From: Notolepis coatsorum
Taxonomy: Eukaryota; Chordata; Actinopteri; Aulopiformes; Paralepididae
NCBI GenBank assembly: GCA_963971535.1
Contig: OZ020594.1
Span: 112,496,251-112,560,250 of the forward strand
Direction: 5' to 3'
DNA length: 64,000 nt
The translations under genes were made by a program, and so were the position numbers. How positions within the stretch are numbered: position 1 is the first letter of the stretch; the number at the start of each line of letters is the position of its first letter. The notes beneath the pieces were generated by a model that had not been told where the DNA came from, did no database searches, and worked only from the letters and a program-made list of their open reading frames with translations. This document shows positions 44,716 through 55,734 of this stretch, piece after piece.

Positions 44716-45277
44716 ACAGATGACGTCGCTCACTACTTTTACTGGAGGACTGGGCAACGGCCGAGGTGATCGAGGGGAAGTCATCATCCAGGACAGAGAA
44801 GGGATTGGCAGTGAATACCGGAGGGGAGGACTGGTGAACATGGGGGATACGGTTTCCCCGGGGATGGCCCCGACCAGCCAAAGACCACGGGTCCGGGGTG
44901 GAGCTTGTGGGGGGCCGCTTGGACTTAGCTCCCTCTCGGGTCCATCTCTCTTCAGGCTGTGTGTACAGTACTGTCTTACCCAACTCCTCCATAACTGAGG
45001 TACCAGCTACACGACCCAGAAAAACCTCTGGGTCAGATGAATCGGCACCTGCAGGGGGTGGAGCTGAGGGGGTCGGATCTGCGTCTCCTGGGGCTGGTTC
45101 CTCAGGGATGATTGAGTCACTCAGGTCATGTCGAAGGATTTTTGATGCCTCAAACAAGGAGTCCAAGAGGTGCTCATCTTCCTTGATACTGTAGAGCATG
45201 GATATTCTCCCTTCCAGCATGGACACTCTCTGGGTCAGGCGGAGGCATCCATCGCATCTGGGAGGTGAGGTAGGCAT
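44716..45277 (-). pseudogene. L2 ORF1 N-terminal part
   Basis: The minus-strand ATG at 45277 opens MPTSPPRCDGCLRLTQRVSM, with CDGC and a short heptad region, then acidic and Pro-rich sequence and NPFSVLDDDFPSI. The frame meets the inserted LINE near 44715. Position and orientation fit the start of the ORF1 that continues with the esterase at 43182. The linkage is inferred. Confidence 0.6.
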
Positions 45278-45422
45278 AGTGCCCTACCTTGCAGTCCACA
45301 GGACCGAGGCAGTGAAGCAGTCCCAGGAAGGCTGACCCAGACTGGTAGTAAGCAGGCAGGCAGGCAGGAGACCAACAGGCCAGACACAGGTTCCCTCAGG
45401 TAGCTGCTGGTAGCAAGCTGCT

Positions 45423-46060
45423 GCAGGGCTGGTGGGTAGCTGCTGGTAGCTAGCTGCTGCAGGGCTGGTGGGTAGCTGCTGGTAGCTAGCTGCTGCAGGG
45501 CTGGTGGGTAGCTGCTGGTAGCTAGCTGCTGCAGGGCTGGTGGGTAGCTGCTGGTAGCTAGCTGCTGCAGGGTTGGTGGGTAGCTGCTGGTAGCTAGCTG
45601 CTGCAGGGCTGGTGGGTAGCTGCTGGTAGCTAGCTGCTGCAGGGCTGGTGGGTAGCTGCTGGTAGCAAGCTGCTGCAGGGTTGGTGGGTAGCTGCTGGTA
45701 GCTAGCTGCTGCAGGGCTGGTGGGTAGCTGCTGGTAGCTAGCTGCTGCAGGGCTGGTGGGTAGCTGCTGGTAGCTAGCTGCTGCAGGGCTGGTGGGTAGC
45801 TGCTGGTAGCTAGCTGCTGCAGGGCTGGTGGGTAGCTGCTGGTAGCTAGCTGCTGCAGGGCTGGTGGGTAGCTGCTGGTAGCTAGCTGCTGCAGGGCTGC
45901 TGGTAGCTAGCTGCTGCAGGGCTGGTGGGTAGATGCTGGTAGCTAGCTGCTGCAGGGCTGGTGGGTAGCTGCTGGTAGCTAGCTGCTGCAGGGCTGGTGG
46001 GTAGCTGCTGGTAGCTAGCTGCTGCAGGGCTGGTGGGTAGCTGCTGGTAGCTAGCTGCTG
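45423..46060. repeat. 36-bp tandem array upstream of L2 ORF1
   Basis: About 17-18 units of GGGCTGGTGGGTAGCTGCTG followed by GTAGCTAGCTGCTGCA. The last units change to AAATCTCTTAATGTTGTG, which appears twice (about 46062 and 46100). It lies immediately 5' of the ORF1 start in element orientation and may be a monomer-type 5' UTR or an unrelated minisatellite. Confidence 0.92.
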
Positions 46061-46314
46061 CGAAATCTCTTAATGTTGTGCTGGTAGCTAGCTGCTGAGA
46101 AATCTCTTAATGTTGTGAGTTTAACCTATTAACCCCTCCCCCTCTCCCCGTAATATAAGGAACAGGAAGTGATTTCTTTATGTCAGTAAGAGTTTAGAGA
46201 CGTAACCTAGGCAGAAAAATAAAACAATGGTTTAATTTAAAACAAGTGTCTCATTCTCCGTTGCTACTGTTTATTGGATACCATTCCCCCACATAGAGAT
46301 GAATTGGAAGAGTT

Positions 46315-46580
46315 GGTTTAGTGTGAACTGCTTTTTTTATATATAGCGCTTTTATCCAAAGCGCTTTACAATTTGTTCCTCACATTTTACCCATTCATTC
46401 ACACACAGACGGCGGAGGCAACCATGCAAGGTGCCAACCTGCTCATCGGGAGCAATTAGGGGTCAAGTGTCTTGCTCAAGGACACATCGACACGCTGCCC
46501 AGGAGGAGCGGGAATCGAACCGGGAACCTCCGGATTGCCAGACGACTGCTCTACCACCTGAGCCACTGTCACTGTAGTGT
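46315..46580 (-). repeat. tRNA-derived SINE
   Basis: The minus strand begins CAGTGGCTCAGGTGGTAGAG (A box) and GGTTCCCGGTTCGATTCCCG (B box), then TGTCCTTGAGCAAGACACTT and a 3' tail AAAGCGCTTTGGATAAAAGC. The tail resembles L2-type LINE tails, which suggests L2 machinery mobilised it. This is a widespread fish SINE pattern. Confidence 0.88.
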
Positions 46581-46595
46581 AGTGCCTCTACACTG

Positions 46596-46672
<77 letters not shown>
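46596..46672. repeat. (TA)n microsatellite
   Basis: About 38 uninterrupted TA units. Confidence 0.95.
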
Positions 46673-46674
<2 letters not shown>

Positions 46675-46689
46675 ATAATAATGATCTCC

Positions 46690-47400
46690 ATCAGGTCGGT
46701 TCTGTCCACCTGTCTATCTCTGTCCGCAGCTAACCTCACAATCACTTTCCGACACCACAGCTGAGACCCTCATCCACGCCTTCGTCACCTCCCGCCTGGA
46801 CTACTGCAACGGGGTCCTGTCCGGGGTCCCAAGCAAAACCCTGGACAGGCTCCAGTATGTTCAAAATTCAGCTGCCAGGGTTCTAACCCGCACCAAACCC
46901 TGGCAGCACATCACCCCCATCCTCATCCAGCTCCACTGGCTCCCCATCAAATCCCGCATCACCTACAAAACCCTCCTGCTCACCTACAAATCCCTTCACG
47001 CCCTGGCACCTCAGTACCTCACTGACCTCCTCCACCCCTACACTCAGTCACGGTCCCTGCGATCCACGGACACTGGTCAGCTCTCCATCCCCCGAACCAG
47101 ACTGCGGACGTTCGGGGACAGAGCTTTCAGTGTGGCAGCTCCCACCCTCTGGAACTCCCTCCCCGCAGAACTCCGCACCACCCCAACTCTGGACTCATTT
47201 AAAAAAACTGCTCAAAACCCACCTCTTCAACCTGGCCTTCAACCCCTAACTTTCTCACTTTATATGTATGTGTTGTGTCTGTCCACTATGTTTGTTGACT
47301 TGTTATCTCCCCCCCCCCCCCCCCCCCCCCTTATGTAAAGCGACCTTGGGTCCTCTGAAAGGCGCTATATAAAACGAAGTATTATTATTATTATTATTAT
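46690..47400 (+). pseudogene. L2 (Maui-like) LINE ORF2 C-terminus and 3' end
   Basis: The frame reads AETLIHAFVTSRLDYCNGVL, VQNSAARVLT, HWLPIKSRITYKTLLLTYK and APTLWNSLPAELRT, ending after FKKTAQNPPL with a frame change in an A run near 47205. The 3' UTR has CCTTGGGTCCTCTGAAAGGC, GCTATATAAA and an (ATT)n tail at 47378-47405, plus a 22-C run at 47310. RT is absent. The same subfamily as 3175-3895 or a close relative. Confidence 0.87.
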
Positions 47401-47405
47401 TATTA

Positions 47406-47774
47406 CAATAGGGCAGTTTTGGACAAGTATTTTAAATTAATTCATTTCCATCATTGAAATGCATATTCAGTATGAAGTTACAGCTTTTCACCACAAGAGG
47501 GTGATATTACACAGGTTCGCTGGTAATCAGCTCTCTGGCACCTGTTAACAATATATAGACATGCCATAGTGAACCTATTGTCATTGATATACATGCATTA
47601 CAATTATTTATGAATAGATTATTGACCATTGCAATAAGCCCCGCCCCTTTCATAGCTCATGCACCGTTCATCGTACAGACTTGTGGGAGGGGTTAATGAG
47701 TGGTGGGGGCTTCCCCTGGAAGGTTGGTGGTACCGTTTAAAATGGGCATAAAAGCTGTTCAGCTCATCCGGTAG
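47406..47774. other. No gene seen
   Basis: AT-rich, then a GC-rich end with CCCCGCCCC and GTGGGAGGGG words and AAATGGGCATAAAAGC (a TATA-like word). No coding or RNA feature could be supported. Confidence 0.4.
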
Positions 47775-48375
47775 GGATTGATTGATTGATTGAAAACTTT
47801 ATTAACAGATTGCAGAATGGGTACAATACAGTTCGGCTCAATACAAAACAACTAAGAGGATGCAGACCAGAAAAAGACCTTTGTCTTGTTTACATCGGGG
47901 TCCCCCATTTTCAATTAATCAGGACATGTATGACATACACACAACTCACGCCACAGCCCTCGTCTGCTCCCGGCTGCCCTTGGGGGGAAGGAAGGACGAC
48001 GGGATGGGTTAAGCGCAGAGGAGTATCACATCGGCGATCCTAAAGACAATGCATGCGTGTGTGTTCCGGTGTGTGTGTGCCGCTAACATTGAGTGTCGTT
48101 GCATGCCAATTAAAGACCTCTGCGACAGGTCTTGCATTATTATTATTATTATTATTATAGATATACAGAACTGTGTAATAAAAAGAGATCAATATTTACA
48201 TCCGAAGGGGAAGAAACTGTACATTGGTGGGGGGGGGGGATTTGGACATTTACCGGGGCCTGTTTCTAATTGCAGCCTCCCGTAGGTGCTCTTTGAGAGT
48301 GGTTTTGAAGGAGGGTAGGGATTCACCTTCCTTCATGGTTGTGAGTAGGGCGTTCCACATTATTGTGCCATAATA
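47775..48375 (-). mobile_element. LINE 3' end (family A) with ORF tail
   Basis: From the right, the minus strand reads YYGTIMWNALLTTMKEGESL, PSFKTTLKEHLREAA and a stop (48370-48245). The family A 3' UTR and a (CAAT)n end at 47775-47790 follow. It is split by a SINE body copy (47943-48140). This copy ties the tails seen elsewhere to a non-LTR ORF. Confidence 0.82.
47943..48140 (+). repeat. SINE body copy
   Basis: TCTGCTCCCGGCTGCCCTTG, GGACGACGGGATGGGTTAA, ACAATGCATGCGTGTGTGTT and TTAAAGACCTCTGCGACAGG match 330-530. A (TTA)n tract at 48137-48157 follows as its tail. Head absent. Confidence 0.82.
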
Positions 48376-48394
48376 GGGAGGTGTAGTGGTTGCG

Positions 48395-48750
48395 TGATTT
48401 TGTTCCCGTAGCCTATGTTTGCGAAGACGCTCTCTGATTGGCTAGCCGCGTACAGCGAAGACCCTCTCTGATTGGTTTAGCGCCGAAGGGTCTCTTCCGC
48501 ATATTCAACAACAATTGATATGTTGTTCCCTAACCCTAACCTTAACCCTAACCTTAACCTTAACCCTAACCCTAACTAAGCATAACCCACTTCGAAAGAG
48601 GGCCAAAGCATAATCACTTTGAAGCAGAGAATATATATGTACAAGGCGGAAGAGACCCTTCGGCGCTAAACCAATCAGAGAGGGTCTTCGCTGTACGCGG
48701 CTAGCCAATCAGAGAGCGTCTTCGCAAACATAGGCTACGGGGGAAAATCA
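48395..48750. mobile_element. Fold-back element with telomere-like loop
   Basis: Arms of about 105 bp are almost perfect inverted copies: GATTTTGTTCCCGTAGCCTA and GCGAAGACGCTCTCTGATTG at the left, the reverse complement at 48647-48750. The loop holds CCTAACCTTAACCCTAACC-type repeats (48533-48577). Flanking words GTGTAGTGGTTGCG (48381-48394) and GTGTAGTGGTTACG (48752-48765) are a 14-bp near-perfect direct repeat. Confidence 0.85.
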
Positions 48751-49089
48751 CGTGTAGTGGTTACGTTATTGCGGTTTCTCCGCAGTCCACCATCTTGAAA
48801 ACGCAATGTATTTCCCCATTGCCCATTTCTAAATCGTCTCGTTTAAAACAAATAAAGCAAGAACATTTACATGGTGTACCTTTCTGTGCGTATTCATCCA
48901 CAATCTATAGCTCAACATATTCGCAATTAATCATAAAGGTAGCAAAATGACAACGTTTTTGTTTTCGTTCACTGAGAAACTACACTGCAATTTGGCGCTG
49001 CTGACTGACGTCACCACAGCGTAGACTCCTGGCTTTAGTCGCAGACCTAGGATCAGACTTCCCTTACATTCCATAAGCTTAACAATTCG

Positions 49090-49284
49090 TACAATGGGAA
49101 AATAACTGACCCTGAATCTGTGGCTAGTATCTGTTTCATAAAACAAAGCGGGGCTCGCAACTCACTTGTTGTTCCAAGGTGTTTTAATTGACAAAAAAGC
49201 AGTAGATACGACGTTTTCGACCGACCTTTCCGGTCTTCTACTAGCCACAGATTCAGGGTCAGTTATTTTCCCATTGTACGATTT
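49090..49284. repeat. Inverted-repeat element, ~42-bp arms
   Basis: TACAATGGGAAAATAACTGA ... CTGTGGCTAGTA at 49091-49130 pairs with its reverse complement at 49240-49280. The loop has a palindromic ACCGACCTTTCCGGTC. No coding sequence. 48766-49090 to the left shows no gene. Confidence 0.8.
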
Positions 49285-50037
49285 TTAAATTTTTTTTTTA
49301 TAAATGTTTTTATTTTCAATTTTCCAACATAGAACAAGACATCACAATACAATAACATTAACAATAATAATAACAGCACAAGACAGGCAAACAAGAAAGT
49401 AAAATAATAAAAATGTAATAAAAAATAGGTGTGGCTCTCATGTGTGTGCATTATCTGTGTGTGCTATATATATGTGTGTTCTACCTGCCCATGTGTGCGT
49501 GTGCCTTACCTATGTGTGTGTTTTATGTGTGAATGTTTGATATGCCTGTGTAATTTGCGCTTGCATGTTGCATGTGTGTGCATGCGTGTATGTGTGGTGT
49601 GAGCGTGTGCATGTGTCCGTGTATATGTAAGCACCTTCGCATCAGTTACGGTTCCCTCGGCAACAATGCCAGCACAATCAGACAAAACAAGGCAGCATTG
49701 GTCTATTGGGAGGTTACTGGTAATGGGGAAATCCGGCGAGTACAGTGGTGGACAGCGCAGGTCCAATATGTGACAGATAAGGGTCCCAGATTTCATAAAA
49801 AGTGTCCAACTTGGAATGCAGCATGCACGTGATATACTCACAGGGAATGCATTCCATTATGATATTGTGCCATGACCTCTTTGACGGGACCTCATCCTTG
49901 ATCCAAAACAATAGGATGTTTGAAGTAGATTCCCAGGCTGTTTTGGTTCTGCTCTGCTTCAGAACCTGTTGGCTAGTACTCTCGGCGTTGTGTCTCAATG
50001 CTTTAAAGCTGGGAATCACTTCTCTTAAAACTGACTG
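49285..50037 (-). pseudogene. L1 3' end, third subfamily
   Basis: The minus strand encodes STSNILLFWIKDEVPSKRSW, CEYITCMLHSKLDTFYEIWD and PYLSHIGPAL, the L1 ORF2 C-terminus. A long 3' UTR with T runs near 49285-49315 (A tail) follows. Its 5' side stops where a candidate LTR begins at 50038. 49440-49620 has GTGTGTGC-rich low complexity. Confidence 0.7.
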
Positions 50038-50936
50038 AGCAGGCCGAAAGGCAGATGGAATTAAGGAGGAAAGATAGTTTAACAGTTGTTTAATAAGAGA
50101 GAAAGAGTGTATACAAATTACATTAAAGAATGCTATAGTTGTGATCAAAAACACTATGCCGTAATTGAACACAACCAGGCTAATATAACAGTATGCTAGT
50201 TGATAAGTTGTTGAAAGTCTTTGTTCTCTGCTGATAACAAAGAGGATTCTGTTTTTCCCTCCAAAAAGTTCCTTTGTCCTTTGCCCGCCTTGCTTGTGGA
50301 TGAGATGGTGAGAGAGGTCTTGTCCTTCTCGTGTTGGTTCCAGAGTGTTCTTCTGTTTGTTTCCTGCTGAGTTGTGAGTCCCTTCCTCCACCATTCCACC
50401 CCATTCTTATAGCCCAGGCCGAGTGTCTTTGAGTTGATGACATCATCACATTAATTGCTCCAATCACAAGCCAGCTAAGCTTGCATTTTGAAAATAGGGG
50501 TTTGGCCTATAGGCCAACCCCCTCCACCTAACTGCAAAAAGAGGCTGTCCTTTACCTTAATCAAAGTTTAAACATTGCATCATTTTCATTTCCTTATATC
50601 TTTTACTTAAACACATTACTTGACTTGTTAGTACTTTGATGTACCTCAAAATATATTGATTACCTAAACACAGCTATATTTCTAAGTCTGTTTGACTTTC
50701 AGAACATATATCTAACCATTCTGTTAGCTTAATAGAATACATTTCAATACCATATAACAAGCTTAACAGATTGCAGAATGTGTAACAATCAATTTAATCA
50801 TATTGAACATTAATTGAAAATAGCACAGACACATTAACTAATTGTAGATATTTTAGTATGACCAAACACTAATTATATTTTAACTTACTTATTCAAATTA
50901 CTATTTTATACCAGGAAATAGTTAGTTTGGAGATCT

Positions 50937-50972
<36 letters not shown>

Positions 50973-51572
50973 TGTGTGTGTGAATGTGTGTGTCTCTGTG
51001 TGTGTGAGTGTGTGTGTGTGTGTGTGTGTGAATGTGTGTGTGTGTGTGTGTGGCTATGTGTGTGTGAGTGTGTGTGTGTGTGAGTGTGTGTGTGTGTGTG
51101 TGGATGTGTATGTGTGTGTGAGTGTGTGACTATGTGTGTGTGAGTGTGTGTGTGTGGATGTGTATTCGAAAATGTGTGTGTGAGTGTGTGACTATGTGTG
51201 TGTGAGTGTGTGTGTGTGGATGTGTATTCGAAAATGTGTGTGTGTGTGGATCTCTGTGTGTCTGTCTGTGTCCCCAAGCCGTAAGCAGCTGATAACACTT
51301 CTTTGATGTAACAGTTGTTTCACTGTGTGTGTGTGTGGAAACTTCAGCGAGATAACATGTCTATATGACCTTTTGGTCTCTGTTTGATCTATCCCCTAAA
51401 GGGAAGTAATCTTACCCCAGCTGCCACTATGCCATTGTCACCCCAGGAGGGCATTTGCACAATCAGTCTATTGTAACCACACACAGACAATCTATGACTT
51501 ATTGTTTTGAGGCCCAAATATTTCTACTCTTTTACTTAAACATGATATATATGTTTTGGATTTTACAACAGT
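50038..51572 (-). mobile_element. Candidate 3' LTR of a retroelement
   Basis: On the minus strand it begins TGTTGTAAAATCC directly after a purine-rich GAGTGGGGAC (51573-51582), a polypurine tract, and ends GGCCTGCTCA where L1 sequence resumes, giving TG...CA ends. CTATAAGAATGGGG near 50410 could be a TATA box and ATTAAA near 50096 a poly(A) signal. No matching 5' LTR was found to the right, so this rests on one LTR. A long GT microsatellite lies inside. Confidence 0.45.
50938..51280. repeat. (GT)n compound microsatellite
   Basis: GT runs are interrupted by GAGT, GGAT and CTAT words. A unit of about 58 bp containing GTGTATTCGAAAATGTGTG is duplicated (about 51160-51240). Frames here are artefacts. 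Confidence 0.95.
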
Positions 51573-51582
51573 CCCCACTCGG

Positions 51583-53829
51583 ATAGTTTACCTATCCTTA
51601 ATATGTCAAACATAGATATCAATCTCTACACACTACTATCTAGATAACACTTAAGACATTTTAAATCATATTAGGATAAAATATATATCTGATTTGTCAC
51701 ACTCAGATCCTAAAATTCAAATTAGCCATTTCAGTTTTTGTGATCATGTGCAGTCTTTAATACTTGTTCTCGTACCAAGATCAATAGAGCATTTGAGGAG
51801 GGGGGTCCATGTTTTTTAGATTTGACCCTGCCTCCTCTTTATTGCTCAGAGCTGGTGCAATATCACGACTGCTGGGTGCAACTCAGAAAGCAAATTGCCT
51901 TTCTTATTACACCCCATCTTCTGTCAAGCACATCTTGACTCGTGGAGATCCTCTCTTAGGGGGTAGAGCCCCCTGCTGTAGTATCTTCTATTCTTCACAG
52001 CGATGGGGAGGTCGTTGATGGCTGCTCGACCCCTTCGCTGGTTGACCCTCGGATCAGTGGAAGAGGTTTGTGTCTCCTCCCCTCCGCCTGGTCGTCGATA
52101 GGGGCGATAGCAGCTCCCCCCCTTCGCTTGTTGACCTCCTGGTCAATAGTTGAGGCCTTGCTTCTGTTGACAGCCGGAGTTGTTGCTGAGGCCTAGCTGC
52201 CTGTCTCCTCGTTGGTTGTCTGTCGTTTCCCTCTGAAGCCTCAAGACTCGGTCACTGCGTTGGCCAAGACTCTCCCGACCCGAGATGTAGGCGTCTCCTG
52301 GTTCTCCGCAGTGTTGTGGTTCCCCATGGAACCGCTGGGTAGACACTAGCCAGTGTCCTGGATCAACGGTACCGATGGAGTCCTCGGTCTTCCTTGTACC
52401 ACTCTCTGATGACTGTGGATCCCCCAATCTCCCCTCCGTATCCTGTAGTGAATATATCGCTCCGGGGCACAGTGGGGATCACTTCTACCACAACAATTGA
52501 TTGAGAATCCATAATTTCCATCCCTCAGACTCTCTTTACTGGTCTGAGCTTTTGACAACTTCCTTTTCCAAATCATTTATCTATATATTTCATGGCTTCT
52601 AGATCATTAAATTTCAAAATTCTGAAAAATTCACATGGCTCTCATTATATTATGCTGTCAAAACAGTATACTCTCCACCTCTCGATGTGAAATACACATG
52701 AAAACATCGTTACCGTCTTCCTCTGGTTTCGGACAGCTGCATCCCGGACCGGACAGCACTGACATCCATTCTCCCAGTAACCTGCGTGTATGGCAACAAT
52801 TCACAGTCCGCCTTAAACACACATCTTATACATCACAAGCCAATTATCAATTGCACATGTTCACACCCTACACAATACTAATTTGGCCAATAGCGACCAA
52901 ATCTATTGAGCTTCATTAATGTACAGAGAATCATGCTCCCCAACACTATTATCAACCACGACACACCCCCAGCCCCTAAAACTGGGTATTCAAATGGGCG
53001 GAGAACAAAAATCCATAACTAGCTCCTGTTCCTTCACTTTGTTCCCAGTCCATTTTACAGACACATACTACCCCGTCCTGATGTGTCGAGATCACTCCCA
53101 GCTTGCCAGGTATCCTAAGAAAAAAACACAGAAAGAAAGAAAACAGAAAACAAAACACAAAGAAAACGCTGCCAAATCAATAAATGAAAAAATAAACCAA
53201 ACTTGTGAGCTTTCTAGCTCATTTTTAACTAAGAAATAAAAAGGGAAATCAAATGAATAAACGAAATGTACACTCCCGGCCTAAGTCAGGAATTGCTCAT
53301 ATCACACTAGAAAAGAGAAGTAAAAATAAAAGTAAACAAACACCTATCCTATTGCTCATAACTGTTAATATGCTTCTATCAATACTATAAAATACTAGAA
53401 ACAACTATGAGTCTTTTCAATTTCTTAATCATGCAGTCCACCTCTTGATCAATCTGAATGTTGACCGAGCATGGATAATTTACTGATCACTAGCTGCCGC
53501 AGTGTCACATCATCACACTGTCTAATATTGATTAACTGTTTAACATAATTTAATCCTCTTGTTAAGTCTGATTAGTTCATGCATTTGTCAGTCACCCATA
53601 CATTCGTTTTTAGTAACTTTCATTCATAATCTAATCAGGAGCATGTTTTATCATTCAATATATCCCACCTCTACCCTAGTCAGTTGCATATATTTTTATT
53701 CTGCCGGTGGCCTCTGCAGACATGACCTTTGAAAATGACCTTTCACTCCACAGCCCCAACAACACTGGCGGTCTCCCCCGGGTTGTGGGACCCGGTGGGT
53801 CAGTTGCCTGTGACCGGATGACCCTGGGG
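51583..53829 (-). mobile_element. Retroelement internal region, no pol seen
   Basis: Between the polypurine tract and the gag-like frame there is about 2.2 kb, with GC-rich sequence to 52560 and AT-rich sequence from 52560 to 53700. Minus-strand frames of 60-94 codons (52143-52427, 52346-52576) show no protease, RT, RNase H or integrase motif. Either pol was deleted or this part is unrelated. Confidence 0.4.
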
Positions 53830-54555
53830 TCATCGGGCCCAGAACACGTCCTGGTGGTGTGCCATCATCGCCATGGTTCCCTGGAGCCTGTTCGGAGGAG
53901 ACCTATTTGGTCCAGTCACAGTTCCTTGAGAGGGGCCCGTGGTTGGGAGGGGCCCGGCACCTGTTCCTGCACAAACACGCCCTGTTGGGGATATATGGTC
54001 CTGCTCTGCACAGTTCCGAGCAATGTGTCCGAGGGTCCCACACGTCCAACAGTGCACCTGCCGCACACGGTAGCCAATCGGATTCCTGCCTTTGCCTACA
54101 CCTTTTCCTCGTGGTTGCCACCTCGTGGGTGGTCCTATTGGGGTTAGTTGTTGTCCCGGCACGGGTTGTGGCCCCAACTGGGCCTGTCTCTGGCCATCTG
54201 GTTCTCCAGAGGGAGAGGGAGAGAGGCGATTGGAACCTGTCTCCCCTCCGGGCTGTGTGGGCTGGAGTAGGCCTTGGAGATAGTCCACTACCCGTCTAGC
54301 CTCAGCTAGCTGTTCTTCGAGAGGGAGGCACGTCTGTAACTGGCAGTCATCTGCAACGGACACTTCAGCGTGGAATACAGCTGTCTCTGGGTCGCTTGCT
54401 GCAACGACTCCCTGTGGCGGAGTAAAAGACATTATTTCCAGTCCCTCCGTCACTAGAAGGGAGTCGATCAAATTCCAGTCAATCAAGTCAACGTCCAATT
54501 CGGTCAATGTAATGTCTGCAGAGGTTATCGGCATTATCTTGATTTGGGTACGCAT
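53830..54555 (-). pseudogene. Gag-like protein with one CCHC zinc knuckle
   Basis: A 241-codon minus-strand frame starts MRTQIKIMPITSADITLTEL. It has a Gln/Pro/Gly-rich middle and a single retroviral-type knuckle CWTCGTLGHIARNC (C-x2-C-x4-H-x4-C) after a basic RGKGVGKGRN stretch, as in a nucleocapsid. No matrix or capsid major homology region could be recognised. The frame is open but alone. It lies upstream (in element orientation) of the candidate polypurine tract and LTR. It may be a decayed endogenous retroelement or a domesticated gag; I favour decay. Confidence 0.5.
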
Positions 54556-55734
54556 TCTACACCGGCCTCCTTTTCTATGGTCAGTGCATCTAACCCTCCG
54601 GCTGCTCCTATCTGTGTATTTTCCATTCTCACCTTTCCTTCAATCACTCGTAACGTCACCGTTTGGAAAGCAAGTTTCTCTGTATTCAAACTATTTTTAC
54701 CAACCTTGAGTTAATTTCACTCACACTTCTATATTGGTGTAAACAGGAATTGATAATCTCGGTCTTGTGATACTATACCCCCTGACTGTCAACAGTCTCT
54801 TTGATTTCCCTGTTGGGGTTCGGAATTGTCAGCGCCGGCCATCCGTCCTGGAGCAGCTGTGAAAAGAGAGAAGCAAAAAATACACTTAATTATCAGTGAC
54901 ATTTGCCATTCACAATCCATTATTTGTCCTTAAGCATGGAATGTCGGGCATCTCCTAGACTATGATCATATGAGAGCATTTGTGCAATTTTCGTTTTTGA
55001 TTTATCAATGACACCGCCTTAATCTTTTTTCCAGTTGTCTCCATTGGAAACCCAGATTCTCAATCCTGTTGTCAAGATCCTCCTTATTACCACTCCGGGG
55101 AACTTATTTTCCATCAGCTGTTTCCTGAGATGGTGGTCAATCAGAAAGTTGTTATTCACAGCCTATCATTCCTAAACATCTGTATCGGACATTGTAATTT
55201 AGGTGAATAATCTCACTTTTACTCTAATTTGCAAATGACTATGTGTATGTGTAACTATATTTATTTCTGTCCGTGAAAGCCTAGTATGTATTTTGCTCAT
55301 ATTACATTACACATTATCAGTAACACACATATTTTCCATTCACAATCTCTCACACAGTTATTATATATCCCCCGTAACACCTAACCCTTTAGGTGTTAAA
55401 ATAACGCTCTTCTCACGGGAACAGAAATCAATTTTCAGTGCCTTATGTCACTGAAGTCCCCGTGCAATTAGAACAGTGTCACACAACCCGTTCATAACCA
55501 CAGGCGGCGACACCATCCCCATACTGAAAATCCTGCCGACCAATGACATTCCACTGGCCAACTCGTCCTGTGGCCCACGGCACCACCCCCAGTTTCGAAC
55601 CTGGAACATGACACCCCGGGCCTCCACTCAAGGATATTCAAAAATTATTCCACTCACAACCCATACACTCACATACAGCCCCTCTGACCCCACCGTAATC
55701 TCTACACAAATATCCACACACAATACAATCCGAC
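54556..55734. other. No gene seen; possible retroelement leader
   Basis: Mixed sequence in which I looked for a 5' LTR, a primer-binding site and a repeat of 50038-51572 and found none. ACACCTAACCCTTTAGGTGT near 55375 is a 9-bp palindrome pair. Confidence 0.4.

Larger units (their letters stand above)
37170..46060 (-). mobile_element. L2-clade LINE with esterase ORF1, heavily interrupted
   Basis: Read right to left: a 36-bp repeat array (46060-45420), ORF1 (45277 to 42273, split by another L2 at 43185-44715), endonuclease and RT ORF2 (42276 to 37310, split by a MITE at 37487-38486), then an AT-rich 3' end. ORF2 ends IDNLPTFVSRLKTHLF with a stop at 37310-37312. The domain order and the SGNH esterase in ORF1 match zebrafish ZfL2/CR1-like elements. 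Two internal tandem arrays (38630-38995, 40079-40743) expand its own coding sequence. It is not functional. The exact 5' and 3' ends are inferred. Confidence 0.8.

Noticed and set aside
48530-48577. Telomeric repeats as a chromosome end or fusion point
   Set aside because: Only about 48 degenerate bases in the loop of a short fold-back element with flanking duplication.
50906-51298. THTHTH/VCVCVC frames
   Set aside because: Artefact of the GT microsatellite.
53707-54299. Plus-strand 146-codon frames opposite the gag-like ORF
   Set aside because: No family features; the minus-strand frame has the zinc knuckle, so these are shadows.
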